This document shows, in pieces, positions 48,987-62,466 of a stretch of DNA of 64,000 bases; position 1 is the first letter of the stretch, and each line of letters begins with the position of its first letter. Under the pieces are notes generated by a model that saw only the letters and a list, made by a program, of their open reading frames with translations, ran no database searches and was not told the DNA's origin. The translations under genes and the position numbers were made by a program. The stretch lies in NCBI RefSeq assembly GCF_051020985.1, contig NC_134999.1:8432001-8496000 (forward strand), written 5' to 3'. This DNA comes from Nomia melanderi. Lineage: Eukaryota > Arthropoda > Insecta > Hymenoptera > Halictidae.

Positions 48987-51389
48987 CCGACGGAATCCAA
49001 GTTTTGCACTTTGGAAACCTAGATTGTATAGTCTAAAGTCATTTTCGACCAAAAGTATCCAGAGCTTCCCATCGGTCAGCCGGATGTAGCCTTGGTCCCT
49101 ATGAGACCTCGTCCTGGAGTACCATCACTGCTAAGTCAAATGGCTACCCCCGACCTTCCTGGCAATTCCAGCCGACGGAATCCAAGTTTTCCACTTTGGA
49201 AACCTGGTTTGTATAGTCTAAAGTCATTTTCGACCAAAAGTATCCCGACCTTCCCATCGGTCGGCCGGATGTAGCCTTGGAACCTATGAGACCTCTTCCT
49301 GGAGTCCCATCACTGCTAAGTCAAATGGCTACCCCCGACCTTCCAGGAAATTCTGCCCGACGGAATCCAAGTTTTCCACTTTGGAAACCTGGATTGTATA
49401 GTCCAAAGTCAATTTCGACCAAAAGTATCTCGAACTTCCCATCGGTCAGCCGGATGTAGCCCTGGAACCTATGAGACCTCGTTCTGGAGTCCCATCACTG
49501 CTAAGTCAAATGGCTACCCCCGACCATCCAGGCAATTCTGCCCGACGGAATCAATGTTTTCCACTTTGGAAACCTGGATTGTATAGTCTAAAGTCAATTT
49601 CGACCAAAAGTATCCCGAACTTCCCATCGGTCAGCCGGATGTAGCCCTGGAACCTATGAGACCTCGTCCTGGAGTCCCATCACTGCTAAGTCAAGTGACT
49701 ACCCCCGACAGTCCTGGCAATTCTGCCCGACGGAATCCACGGTTTGAACTTTGGAAACCTGGACTGTATAGTCTAAAGTCAATTTCGACCAAAAGTATCC
49801 CGACCTTCCCATCGGTCAGCCGGATGTAGCCTTGGTCCCTATGAGACCTCGCCCTGGTGTCCAATCACTGCTAAGTCAAATGGCTACCCACGACCTTCCT
49901 GGCAATTCTGCCCTACGGAATCCAAGTTATGCACTTTGGAAACCTGGTTTGAATAGTCTAAAGTCAATTTCGACCAAAAGTATCCCGACCCTCCCATCGG
50001 ACAGGCGGATGTAGCCTTGGAACCTATGAGACCTCGTCCTGGAGTCCCATTACTGCTAAGTCAAATGACTACACCCGACCTTCCTGGCAATTCTGCCCCG
50101 ACGGAATGCAAGTTTTGCACATTGGAAACCAGGATTGTATAGTCTAAAGTCAATTTCGACGAAAAGTATCCCGACCTTCCCATCGGTCAGCCGGATGTAG
50201 CCTTGGTCCCTATGAGACCTCGCCCTGCAGTCCCATCACAGCTGAGTCAAACGGCTCCCCCGACCTTCGTGGCAATTCTGGCCGGCGGAATAAAAGTTTT
50301 CCACTTTGGAAACCTGGTTTGTATGGCCTAAAGTCATTTTCGACCAAAAGTATCCAGACCTTCCCATCGGTCTGCCGGATGTAGCCTTGGTCTCTATGAG
50401 ATCTCGTCCTGTAGTCCCATCACAGCTAAGTCAAATGGCTACGCCCGACCTTCCTGGCAATTCTGCCCGACGGAATCCAAGTTTTCCACTTTGTAATCCT
50501 GGTTTGGATAGTCTAAAGTCAATTTCGACTAAAAGTATCCCGAACTACACATCGGTCAGCCGGATGTAGCCTCGGAACCTGAGACTTCGTCCTGGAGTCC
50601 CGTCACTGCTTAGTCAAATGACTACCCCCGACCTTCCTGCCAATTCTGCCCGACGGAGTCCAAGTTTTCCACTTTGTAAACCTGGTTTGTATAGTCTAAA
50701 GTCAATTTCGACAAAAAGTATCCCGACCTTCCCATCGGTCAGCCGGATGTAGCCTTGGAACCTATGAGACCTGGTCCTGGAGTCCCATCACTGCTAAGTC
50801 AAATTGCTACCCCAGACCATCCTGGCAATTCTGCCCGACGGAATCCAAGTTTTCCACTTTGGAAACCTGGTTTGTATAGTCTAAAGTCTATTTCGACTAA
50901 AAGTATCCCGACCATCCCATCCGTCAGCCGGATGTAGCCTTGGTCCCTATGAGACCTCGTCCTGGAGTCCCATCACTGCTAAGTCAAATGGCTTCCCCCG
51001 ACCTTCCTGGCAATTCCGGCCGACGGAATCCAAGTTTTCCACTTTGGAAACCTGGTTTGTATAGTCTAAAGTCATTTTCGACCAAAAGTATCCAGACCTT
51101 CCCATTGGTCAGCCGGATGTAGCCTTCGTCCCTATGAGACATCGTCCTGGAGTCACATCACTGTAAAAGTCAAATTGCTACCCCCGACCTTCCTGGCAAT
51201 TCTGCCCGACGGAATCCAAGTTTTCCACTTTGGAAACCTGGATTGTATAGTCTAAAGTCAATTTCGACCAAAAGTATCCCGACCTTCCCATCGGTCAGCC
51301 GGATGTAGCCTTGGTCCCTATGAGACCTCTCCCTGGTGTCCAATTACTGCAAAGTCAAAGGGCTCCCCCGACCTTCCAGGCAATTCTGG
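48987..51389 (+). repeat. 2,403-bp (13-monomer) repeat, copy 1, inside the first 8.3-kb copy
   Basis: This matches 51390 onward at an offset of 2,403 bp; the match begins right after a C/G difference at 48986/51389. Pairs include 49092/51495, 49832/52235, 50306/52709, 50755/53158 and 50940/53343. Near 51164 this copy has CTGTAAAAGTC where copy 2 has CTGCTAAGTC, a one-base length difference. The private base A at 50814 (CCCCAGACC) is C in copy 2. Confidence 0.9.
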
Positions 51390-53970
51390 CCGACGGAATC
51401 CAAGTTTTGCACTTTGGAAACCTAGATTGTATAGTCTAAAGTCATTTTCGACCAAAAGTATCCAGAGCTTCCCATCGGTCAGCCGGATGTAGCCTTGGTC
51501 CCTATGAGACCTCGTCCTGGAGTACCATCACTGCTAAGTCAAATGGCTACCCCCGACCTTCCTGGCAATTCCAGCCGACGGAATCCAAGTTTTCCACTTT
51601 GGAAACCTGGTTTGTATAGTCTAAAGTCATTTTCGACCAAAAGTATCCCGACCTTCCCATCGGTCGGCCGGATGTAGCCTTGGAACCTATGAGACCTCTT
51701 CCTGGAGTCCCATCACTGCTAAGTCAAATGGCTACCCCCGACCTTCCAGGCAATTCTGCCCGACGGAATCCAAGTTTTCCACTTTGGAAACCTGGATTGT
51801 ATAGTCCAAAGTCAATTTCGACCAAAAGTATCTCGAACTTCCCATCGGTCAGCCGGATGTAGCCCTGGAACCTATGAGACCTCGTTCTGGAGTCCCATCA
51901 CTGCTAAGTCAAATGGCTACCCCCGACCATCCAGGCAATTCTGCCCGACGGAATCAATGTTTTCCACTTTGGAAACCTGGATTGTATAGTCTAAAGTCAA
52001 TTTCGACCAAAAGTATCCCGAACTTCCCATCGGTCAGCCGGATGTAGCCCTGGAACCTATGAGACCTCGTCCTGGAGTCCCATCACTGCTAAGTCAAGTG
52101 ACTACCCCCGACAGTCCTGGCAATTCTGCCCGACGGAATCCACGGTTTGAACTTTGGAAACCTGGACTGTATAGTCTAAAGTCAATTTCGACCAAAAGTA
52201 TCCCGACCTTCCCATCGGTCAGCCGGATGTAGCCTTGGTCCCTATGAGACCTCGCCCTGGTGTCCAATCACTGCTAAGTCAAATGGCTACCCACGACCTT
52301 CCTGGCAATTCTGCCCTACGGAATCCAAGTTATGCACTTTGGAAACCTGGTTTGAATAGTCTAAAGTCAATTTCGACCAAAAGTATCCCGACCCTCCCAT
52401 CGGACAGGCGGATGTAGCCTTGGAACCTATGAGACCTCGTCCTGGAGTCCCATTACTGCTAAGTCAAATGACTACACCCGACCTTCCTGGCAATTCTGCC
52501 CCGACGGAATGCAAGTTTTGCACATTGGAAACCAGGATTGTATAGTCTAAAGTCAATTTCGACGAAAAGTATCCCGACCTTCCCATCGGTCAGCCGGATG
52601 TAGCCTTGGTCCCTATGAGACCTCGCCCTGCAGTCCCATCACAGCTGAGTCAAACGGCTCCCCCGACCTTCCTGGCAATTCTGGCCGGCGGAATAAAAGT
52701 TTTCCACTTTGGAAACCTGGTTTGTATGGCCTAAAGTCATTTTCGACCAAAAGTATCCAGACCTTCCCATCGGTCTGCCGGATGTAGCCTTGGTCTCTAT
52801 GAGATCTCGTCCTGTAGTCCCATCACAGCTAAGTCAAATGGCTACGCCCGACCTTCCTGGCAATTCTGCCCGACGGAATCCAAGTTTTCCACTTTGTAAT
52901 CCTGGTTTGGATAGTCTAAAGTCAATTTCGACTAAAAGTATCCCGAACTACACATCGGTCAGCCGGATGTAGCCTCGGAACCTGAGACTTCGTCCTGGAG
53001 TCCCGTCACTGCTTAGTCAAATGACTACCCCCGACCTTCCTGCCAATTCTGCCCGACGGAGTCCAAGTTTTCCACTTTGTAAACCTGGTTTGTATAGTCT
53101 AAAGTCAATTTCGACAAAAAGTATCCCGACCTTCCCATCGGTCAGCCGGATGTAGCCTTGGAACCTATGAGACCTGGTCCTGGAGTCCCATCACTGCTAA
53201 GTCAAATTGCTACCCCCGACCATCCTGGCAATTCTGCCCGACGGAATCCAAGTTTTCCACTTTGGAAACCTGGTTTGTATAGTCTAAAGTCTATTTCGAC
53301 TAAAAGTATCCCGACCATCCCATCCGTCAGCCGGATGTAGCCTTGGTCCCTATGAGACCTCGTCCTGGAGTCCCATCACTGCTAAGTCAAATGGCTTCCC
53401 CCGACCTTCCTGGCAATTCCGGCCGACGGAATCCAAGTTTTCCACTTTGGAAACCTGGTTTGTATAGTCTAAAGTCATTTTCGACCAAAAGTATCCAGAC
53501 CTTCCCATTGGTCAGCCGGATGTAGCCTTCGTCCCTATGAGACATCGTCCTGGAGTCACATCACTGCTAAGTCAAATTGCTACCCCCGACCTTCCTGGCA
53601 ATTCTGCCCGACGGAATCCAAGTTTTCCACTTTGGAAACCTGGATTGTATAGTCTAAAGTCAATTTCGACCAAAAGTATCCCGAACTTCCCAAGGGTCAG
53701 CCGGATGTAGGCTTCGTCCCTATGAGACATCGTCGTGGAGTCCCATCACTGCTACGTCAAATGACTCCCCCGACCTTCCTGGCAATTCTGCCCGACGGAA
53801 TCCAAGTTTTCCACTTTGGCAACCTGGTTTGTATAGTCTAAAGTCAATTTCGACCAAAAGTATCCCGACCTTCCCATCGGTCAGCCGGATGTAGCCTTGG
53901 TCCCTATGAGACCTCTCCCTGGTGTCCAATTACTGCAAAGTCAAAGGGCTCCCCCGACCTTCCTGGCAAC
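51390..53970 (+). repeat. 2,403-bp repeat, copy 2, with one extra monomer at its end
   Basis: The match to copy 1 runs to about 53692. A monomer with CCAAGGGTC, TCGTCGTGG and GCTACGTC then appears at about 53693-53865. The sequence after it (CCAATTACTGCAAAGTC) resembles 51310-51380 of copy 1. One monomer was therefore gained here or lost in copy 1. Confidence 0.86.
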
Positions 53971-56900
53971 TCTGGCGGACGGAATCCAAGTTTTCCACTT
54001 TGGAAACCTGGATTGTATAGTATAAAATCAATTTCGACCAAAAGTATCCCGACCTTCCCATCGGTCAGCCGGATGTAGCCTTGGTCCCTATGAGACCTCG
54101 TCCAGGAGTCCCATCACAGCTAAGTCAAATGACTCCCCCGACCTTCCTGGCAATTCTGCCCGACGGAATCCAAGTTTTCCACTTTGTAATCCTGGTTTGG
54201 ATAGTCTAAAGTCAATTTCGACTAAAAGTATCCCGAACTACACATCGGTCAGCCGGATGTAGCCTCGGAACCTGAGACTTCGTCCTGGAGTCCCGTCACT
54301 GCTTAGTCAAATGACTACCCCCGACATCCCTGCCAATTCTGCCCGACGGAGTCCAAGTTTTCCACTTTGTAAACCTGGTTTGTATAGTCTAAAGTCAATT
54401 TCGACAAAAAGTATCCCGACCTTCCCATCGGTCAGCCGGATGTAGCCTTGGAACCTATGAGACCTGGTCCTGGAGTCCCATCACTGCTAAGTCAAATTGC
54501 TACCCCCGACCATCCTGGCAATTCTGCCCGACGGAATCCAAGTTTTCCACTTTGGAAACCTGGTTTGTATAGTCTAAAGTCTATTTCGACTAAAAGTATC
54601 CCGACCCTCCCATCGGTCAGCCGGATGTAGCCTTGGTCCCTATGAGACCTCGCCCTGGTGTCCAATCACTGCTAAGTCAAATAGCTACCCCCGACCTTCC
54701 TGGCAATTCTGCCCGACGGAATCCAAGTTTCTCACTTTGGAAACCTGGATTGTATAGTCTAAAGTCAATTTCGACCAAAAGTATCCCGACCTTCCCATCG
54801 GTCAGCCGGATGTAGCCTTCGTCCCTATGAGACATCGTCCTGGAATCCCATCACAGCTAAGTCAAATGGCTACCCCCGACCTTCCTGGCCATTCTGCCCA
54901 ACGGAATCGAAGTTTTGCACTTTGGAAACCTGGATTGTATAGTCTAAAGTCAATTTCGACCAAAAGTATCCGGACCTTCCCATCGGTCAGCCGGATGTAG
55001 CCTTGGTCCCTATGAGACCTCGTCCTGGAGTCCCATCACAGCTAAGTCAAAGACTCCCCCGACCTTCCTGGCAATTCCGGCCGACGGAATCCAAGTTTTC
55101 CACTTTCGAAACCTGGTTTCTATAGTCTAAAGTCACTTTCGAGCAAAAGTATCCCGACCCTTCCACCGGTCAGCCGGATGTAGCCTTGGTCCCTATGAGA
55201 CCCCTCCCTGGTGTCCAATTACTGCAAAGTCAAAGGGCTCCCCCGACCTTCCTGGCAATTCTGGCGGACGGAATCCATGTTTTCCACTTTGGCAACCTGG
55301 TTTGTATAGTCTAAAGTCAATTTCGACCAAAAGTATCCCGATCTTCCCATCGGTCAGCCGGATGTAGCCTTGGTCCCTATGAGACCTCGTCCTGGACTCC
55401 CATCACAGCTAAGTCAAATGGCTACCCCCGACCTTCCTGGCAATTCTGCCCTGACGGAATGCAAGTTTTGCACTTTGGAAACCTGGACTGTATAGTCGAA
55501 AGTCATTTTCGACCAAAAGTATCCCGACCTTCCCATCGGTCAGCCGGATGTAGCCTTGGTCCCTATGAGACCTCTCCCTGGTGTCCAATCACCGCTAAAT
55601 CAAATGGCTTCCCCCGACCTTCCTGGCAATTTTGGCCGACGGAATCCAAGTTTTCCACTTTGGCAACCTGGTTTCTATAGTCTAAAGTCATTTTCGACCA
55701 AAAGTATCCAGACCTTCACATCGGTCCGCCGGATGTAGCCTTGGTGCCTGTGAGATCTCGTCCTGGAGTCCCATCACTGCTAAGTCAAATGGCTACCCCC
55801 GACCTTCCTGGTAATTCTGCCCGACGGAGCCCAAGTTTTCTACTTAGGAAACCTGGTTTGTATAGTCTAAAGTCAATTTCGGCCAAAAGTATCCCGAACT
55901 TCCCACGGGTCAGCCGGATGTAGGCTTCGTCCCTATTAGACATCGTCGTGGAGTCCCATCACTGCTAAGTCAAATGGCTACCCCCGACCTTCCTGGCAAT
56001 TCTGCCCTGACGGAATGCAAGTTTTGCACTTTGGAAACCTGGATTGTATAGTCGAAAGTCATTTTCGACCAAAAGTATCCCGACCTTCCCATCGGTCGGC
56101 CGGATGTAGCCTTGGAACCTATGAGACCTCGTCCTGGAGTCCCATCACTGCTAAGGAAAGTGACTACCCCCGACCTTCCTGGCAATTCTGGCCGACCGAA
56201 TCCAAGTCTTCCACTTTGGAAACCTGGTTTGTATAGTCAAAAGTCAATTTCGACCAAAAGTATCCCGACCTTCCCATCGTTCAGCCGGATGTAGCCTTGG
56301 AACCTATGAGACCTCGTCCTGGAGTCCCATCACTGCTAAGGAAAGTGACTACCCCCGACCTTCCTGGCAATTCTGGCCGACGGAATCCAAGTCTTCCACT
56401 TTGGAAACCTGGTTTGTATAGTCAAAAGTCAATTTCGACCAAAAGTATCCCGACCTTCCCATCGTTCAGCCGGATGAAGCCTTGGTCCCTATGAGACCTC
56501 GTCCTGGAGTCCCATCACAGCTAAGTCAAATGGCTCCCCCGACCTTCCTGGCAATTCCGGCCGAAGGAATCCAAGTTTTTCACTTTGGAAACCTGGTTTG
56601 TATAGTCTAAAGTCATTTTCGACCAAAAGTATCCCGACCTTCCCATCGCTCAGCCGGATGTAGCCTTGGAACCTATGAGACCTCTTCCTGGAGTACCATC
56701 ACTGCTCATTCAAGTGACTACCCCCGACCTTCCTGGCAATTCTGCCCGACGGAGTCCAAGTTTTCCACTTTGGGAACCTGGATTGTATAGTCTAAAGTCT
56801 ATTTCGACTAAAAGTATCCCGACCATCCCATCGGTCAGCCGGATGTAGCCTTGGTCCCTATGAGACCTCGTCCAGGAGTCCCATCACAGCTATGTCAAAT

Positions 56901-57301
56901 GGCAGCTACCCCCGACATTCCTGGCTACTCTGCCCGACGGAATCCAAGATTCCACTTTGAAAACCTGATTTCTGTAGTCTAAAGTCAATTTCGACCAAAA
57001 GTATTCCGACCTTCCCATCGGTCAGCCGGATGTAGCCTTGGTCCCTATGAGACCTCGACCTGGTGTCCAATCACTGCTAAGTCAAATGGCTACCCCCGAC
57101 CTTCCTGGCAATTCTGCCCGACGGAATCCAAGTTTTGTACTTTGGAAACCTGGACGGTATTGTCTAAAGTCAATTTCGACCAAAAGTAACCCGACCTTCT
57201 CATCGGTCAGCCGGATGTAGCCTTGTTCCTATGAGACCTCGTCCTGGAGTCCCATCACTGCTAAGTCAAATGACTACCCCCGACCTTCCTGGCAATTCTG
57301 C

Positions 57302-59704
57302 CCGACGGAATCCAAGTTTTGCACTTTGGAAACCTAGATTGTATAGTCTAAAGTCATTTTCGACCAAAAGTATCCAGAGCTTCCCATCGGTCAGCCGGAT
57401 GTAGCCTTGGTCCCTATGAGACCTCGTCCTGGAGTACCATCACTGCTAAGTCAAATGGCTACCCCCGACCTTCCTGGCAATTCCAGCCGACGGAATCCAA
57501 GTTTTCCACTTTGGAAACCTGGTTTGTATAGTCTAAAGTCATTTTCGACCAAAAGTATCCCGACCTTCCCATCGGTCGGCCGGATGTAGCCTTGGAACCT
57601 ATGAGACCTCTTCCTGGAGTCCCATCACTGCTAAGTCAAATGGCTACCCCCGACCTTCCAGGCAATTCTGCCCGACGGAATCCAAGTTTTCCACTTTGGA
57701 AACCTGGATTGTATAGTCCAAAGTCAATTTCGACCAAAAGTATCTCGAACTTCCCATCGGTCAGCCGGATGTAGCCCTGGAACCTATGAGACCTCGTTCT
57801 GGAGTCCCATCACTGCTAAGTCAAATGGCTACCCCCGACCATCCAGGCAATTCTGCCCGACGGAATCAATGTTTTCCACTTTGGAAACCTGGATTGTATA
57901 GTCTAAAGTCAATTTCGACCAAAAGTATCCCGAACTTCCCATCGGTCAGCCGGATGTAGCCCTGGAACCTATGAGACCTCGTCCTGGAGTCCCATCACTG
58001 CTAAGTCAAGTGACTACCCCCGACAGTCCTGGCAATTCTGCCCGACGGAATCCACGGTTTGAACTTTGGAAACCTGGACTGTATAGTCTAAAGTCAATTT
58101 CGACCAAAAGTATCCCGACCTTCCCATCGGTCAGCCGGATGTAGCCTTGGTCCCTATGAGACCTCGCCCTGGTGTCCAATCACTGCTAAGTCAAATGGCT
58201 ACCCACGACCTTCCTGGCAATTCTGCCCTACGGAATCCAAGTTATGCACTTTGGAAACCTGGTTTGAATAGTCTAAAGTCAATTTCGACCAAAAGTATCC
58301 CGACCCTCCCATCGGACAGGCGGATGTAGCCTTGGAACCTATGAGACCTCGTCCTGGAGTCCCATTACTGCTAAGTCAAATGACTACACCCGACCTTCCT
58401 GGCAATTCTGCCCCGACGGAATGCAAGTTTTGCACATTGGAAACCAGGATTGTATAGTCTAAAGTCAATTTCGACGAAAAGTATCCCGACCTTCCCATCG
58501 GTCAGCCGGATGTAGCCTTGGTCCCTATGAGACCTCGCCCTGCAGTCCCATCACAGCTGAGTCAAACGGCTCCCCCGACCTTCGTGGCAATTCTGGCCGG
58601 CGGAATAAAAGTTTTCCACTTTGGAAACCTGGTTTGTATGGCCTAAAGTCATTTTCGACCAAAAGTATCCAGACCTTCCCATCGGTCTGCCGGATGTAGC
58701 CTTGGTCTCTATGAGATCTCGTCCTGTAGTCCCATCACAGCTAAGTCAAATGGCTACGCCCGACCTTCCTGGCAATTCTGCCCGACGGAATCCAAGTTTT
58801 CCACTTTGTAATCCTGGTTTGGATAGTCTAAAGTCAATTTCGACTAAAAGTATCCCGAACTACACATCGGTCAGCCGGATGTAGCCTCGGAACCTGAGAC
58901 TTCGTCCTGGAGTCCCGTCACTGCTTAGTCAAATGACTACCCCCGACCTTCCTGCCAATTCTGCCCGACGGAGTCCAAGTTTTCCACTTTGTAAACCTGG
59001 TTTGTATAGTCTAAAGTCAATTTCGACAAAAAGTATCCCGACCTTCCCATCGGTCAGCCGGATGTAGCCTTGGAACCTATGAGACCTGGTCCTGGAGTCC
59101 CATCACTGCTAAGTCAAATTGCTACCCCAGACCATCCTGGCAATTCTGCCCGACGGAATCCAAGTTTTCCACTTTGGAAACCTGGTTTGTATAGTCTAAA
59201 GTCTATTTCGACTAAAAGTATCCCGACCATCCCATCCGTCAGCCGGATGTAGCCTTGGTCCCTATGAGACCTCGTCCTGGAGTCCCATCACTGCTAAGTC
59301 AAATGGCTTCCCCCGACCTTCCTGGCAATTCCGGCCGACGGAATCCAAGTTTTCCACTTTGGAAACCTGGTTTGTATAGTCTAAAGTCATTTTCGACCAA
59401 AAGTATCCAGACCTTCCCATTGGTCAGCCGGATGTAGCCTTCGTCCCTATGAGACATCGTCCTGGAGTCACATCACTGTAAAAGTCAAATTGCTACCCCC
59501 GACCTTCCTGGCAATTCTGCCCGACGGAATCCAAGTTTTCCACTTTGGAAACCTGGATTGTATAGTCTAAAGTCAATTTCGACCAAAAGTATCCCGACCT
59601 TCCCATCGGTCAGCCGGATGTAGCCTTGGTCCCTATGAGACCTCTCCCTGGTGTCCAATTACTGCAAAGTCAAAGGGCTCCCCCGACCTTCCAGGCAATT
59701 CTGG
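57302..59704 (+). repeat. 2,403-bp repeat, copy 1, inside the second 8.3-kb copy
   Basis: Counterpart of 48987-51389 at an offset of 8,315 bp. It keeps the copy-1 markers CTGTAAAAGTC (59477) and A at 59129, which shows that the 13-monomer duplication came before the 45-monomer duplication. Confidence 0.9.
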
Positions 59705-62285
59705 CCGACGGAATCCAAGTTTTGCACTTTGGAAACCTAGATTGTATAGTCTAAAGTCATTTTCGACCAAAAGTATCCAGAGCTTCCCATCGGTCAGCCG
59801 GATGTAGCCTTGGTCCCTATGAGACCTCGTCCTGGAGTACCATCACTGCTAAGTCAAATGGCTACCCCCGACCTTCCTGGCAATTCCAGCCGACGGAATC
59901 CAAGTTTTCCACTTTGGAAACCTGGTTTGTATAGTCTAAAGTCATTTTCGACCAAAAGTATCCCGACCTTCCCATCGGTCGGCCGGATGTAGCCTTGGAA
60001 CCTATGAGACCTCTTCCTGGAGTCCCATCACTGCTAAGTCAAATGGCTACCCCCGACCTTCCAGGCAATTCTGCCCGACGGAATCCAAGTTTTCCACTTT
60101 GGAAACCTGGATTGTATAGTCCAAAGTCAATTTCGACCAAAAGTATCTCGAACTTCCCATCGGTCAGCCGGATGTAGCCCTGGAACCTATGAGACCTCGT
60201 TCTGGAGTCCCATCACTGCTAAGTCAAATGGCTACCCCCGACCATCCAGGCAATTCTGCCCGACGGAATCAATGTTTTCCACTTTGGAAACCTGGATTGT
60301 ATAGTCTAAAGTCAATTTCGACCAAAAGTATCCCGAACTTCCCATCGGTCAGCCGGATGTAGCCCTGGAACCTATGAGACCTCGTCCTGGAGTCCCATCA
60401 CTGCTAAGTCAAGTGACTACCCCCGACAGTCCTGGCAATTCTGCCCGACGGAATCCACGGTTTGAACTTTGGAAACCTGGACTGTATAGTCTAAAGTCAA
60501 TTTCGACCAAAAGTATCCCGACCTTCCCATCGGTCAGCCGGATGTAGCCTTGGTCCCTATGAGACCTCGCCCTGGTGTCCAATCACTGCTAAGTCAAATG
60601 GCTACCCACGACCTTCCTGGCAATTCTGCCCTACGGAATCCAAGTTATGCACTTTGGAAACCTGGTTTGAATAGTCTAAAGTCAATTTCGACCAAAAGTA
60701 TCCCGACCCTCCCATCGGACAGGCGGATGTAGCCTTGGAACCTATGAGACCTCGTCCTGGAGTCCCATTACTGCTAAGTCAAATGACTACACCCGACCTT
60801 CCTGGCAATTCTGCCCCGACGGAATGCAAGTTTTGCACATTGGAAACCAGGATTGTATAGTCTAAAGTCAATTTCGACGAAAAGTATCCCGACCTTCCCA
60901 TCGGTCAGCCGGATGTAGCCTTGGTCCCTATGAGACCTCGCCCTGCAGTCCCATCACAGCTGAGTCAAACGGCTCCCCCGACCTTCCTGGCAATTCTGGC
61001 CGGCGGAATAAAAGTTTTCCACTTTGGAAACCTGGTTTGTATGGCCTAAAGTCATTTTCGACCAAAAGTATCCAGACCTTCCCATCGGTCTGCCGGATGT
61101 AGCCTTGGTCTCTATGAGATCTCGTCCTGTAGTCCCATCACAGCTAAGTCAAATGGCTACGCCCGACCTTCCTGGCAATTCTGCCCGACGGAATCCAAGT
61201 TATCCACTTTGTAATCCTGGTTTGGATAGTCTAAAGTCAATTTCGACTAAAAGTATCCCGAACTACACATCGGTCAGCCGGATGTAGCCTCGGAACCTGA
61301 GACTTCGTCCTGGAGTCCCGTCACTGCTTAGTCAAATGACTACCCCCGACCTTCCTGCCAATTCTGCCCGACGGAGTCCAAGTTTTCCACTTTGTAAACC
61401 TGGTTTGTATAGTCTAAAGTCAATTTCGACAAAAAGTATCCCGACCTTCCCATCGGTCAGCCGGATGTAGCCTTGGAACCTATGAGACCTGGTCCTGGAG
61501 TCCCATCACTGCTAAGTCAAATTGCTACCCCCGACCATCCTGGCAATTCTGCCCGACGGAATCCAAGTTTTCCACTTTGGAAACCTGGTTTGTATAGTCT
61601 AAAGTCTATTTCGACTAAAAGTATCCCGACCATCCCATCCGTCAGCCGGATGTAGCCTTGGTCCCTATGAGACCTCGTCCTGGAGTCCCATCACTGCTAA
61701 GTCAAATGGCTTCCCCCGACCTTCCTGGCAATTCCGGCCGACGGAATCCAAGTTTTCCACTTTGGAAACCTGGTTTGTATAGTCTAAAGTCATTTTCGAC
61801 CAAAAGTATCCAGACCTTCCCATTGGTCAGCCGGATGTAGCCTTCGTCCCTATGAGACATCGTCCTGGAGTCACATCACTGCTAAGTCAAATTGCTACCC
61901 CCGACCTTCCTGGCAATTCTGCCCGACGGAATCCAAGTTTTCCACTTTGGAAACCTGGATTGTATAGTCTAAAGTCAATTTCGACCAAAAGTATCCCGAA
62001 CTTCCCAAGGGTCAGCCGGATGTAGGCTTCGTCCCTATGAGACATCGTCGTGGAGTCCCATCACTGCTACGTCAAATGACTCCCCCGACCTTCCTGGCAA
62101 TTCTGCCCGACGGAATCCAAGTTTTCCACTTTGGCAACCTGGTTTGTATAGTCTAAAGTCAATTTCGACCAAAAGTATCCCGACCTTCCCATCGGTCAGC
62201 CGGATGTAGCCTTGGTCCCTATGAGACCTCTCCCTGGTGTCCAATTACTGCAAAGTCAAAGGGCTCCCCCGACCTTCCTGGCAAC
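59705..62285 (+). repeat. 2,403-bp repeat, copy 2, inside the second 8.3-kb copy
   Basis: Counterpart of 51390-53970, including the extra monomer with CCAAGGGTC at about 62008. One private change noticed is A at 61202 (AAGTTATCC). Confidence 0.9.
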
Positions 62286-62466
62286 TCTGGCGGACGGAAT
62301 CCAAGTTTTCCACTTTGGAAACCTGGATTGTATAGTATAAAATCAATTTCGACCAAAAGTATCCCGACCTTCCCATCGGTCAGCCGGATGTAGCCTTGGT
62401 CCCTATGAGACCTCGTCCAGGAGTCCCATCACAGCTAAGTCAAATGACTCCCCCGACCTTCCTGGC

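Larger units (their letters stand above)
45821..54135 (+). repeat. 8,315-bp higher-order segment, copy 1
   Basis: About 45 monomers that repeat immediately at an offset of 8,315 bp. Checked pairs include 46318/54633, 47144/55459, 48351/56666, 49832/58147, 51495/59810, 53158/61473 and 53720/62035. Rare features are shared, for example CTGTAAAAGTC at 51162/59477 and GGCCGAAGG at 48245/56560. The left limit is set by CTACCCCCG here against CTCCCCCG at the start of copy 2. It contains a nested 2,403-bp duplication and copies of blocks from 36, 39 and 45 kb. Confidence 0.92.
54136..62466 (+). repeat. 8,315-bp higher-order segment, copy 2
   Basis: Tandem copy of the preceding segment. Only two substitutions were noticed by eye: A at 49348 against C at 57663, and T at 52887 against A at 61202. 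After about 62471 the sequence leaves the copy (TTCCGGCC against TTCTGCCC at 54157). The exchange tract at the joint is about 20 bp, ending in GACCTTCCTGGCAATTC. Confidence 0.92.

Noticed and set aside
50289..50294. AATAAA polyadenylation-like hexamer (also 291, 52692, 58604, 61007)
   Set aside because: A single C-to-A change in GAATCCAAG-type sequence, spread by duplication. No transcription unit is visible.
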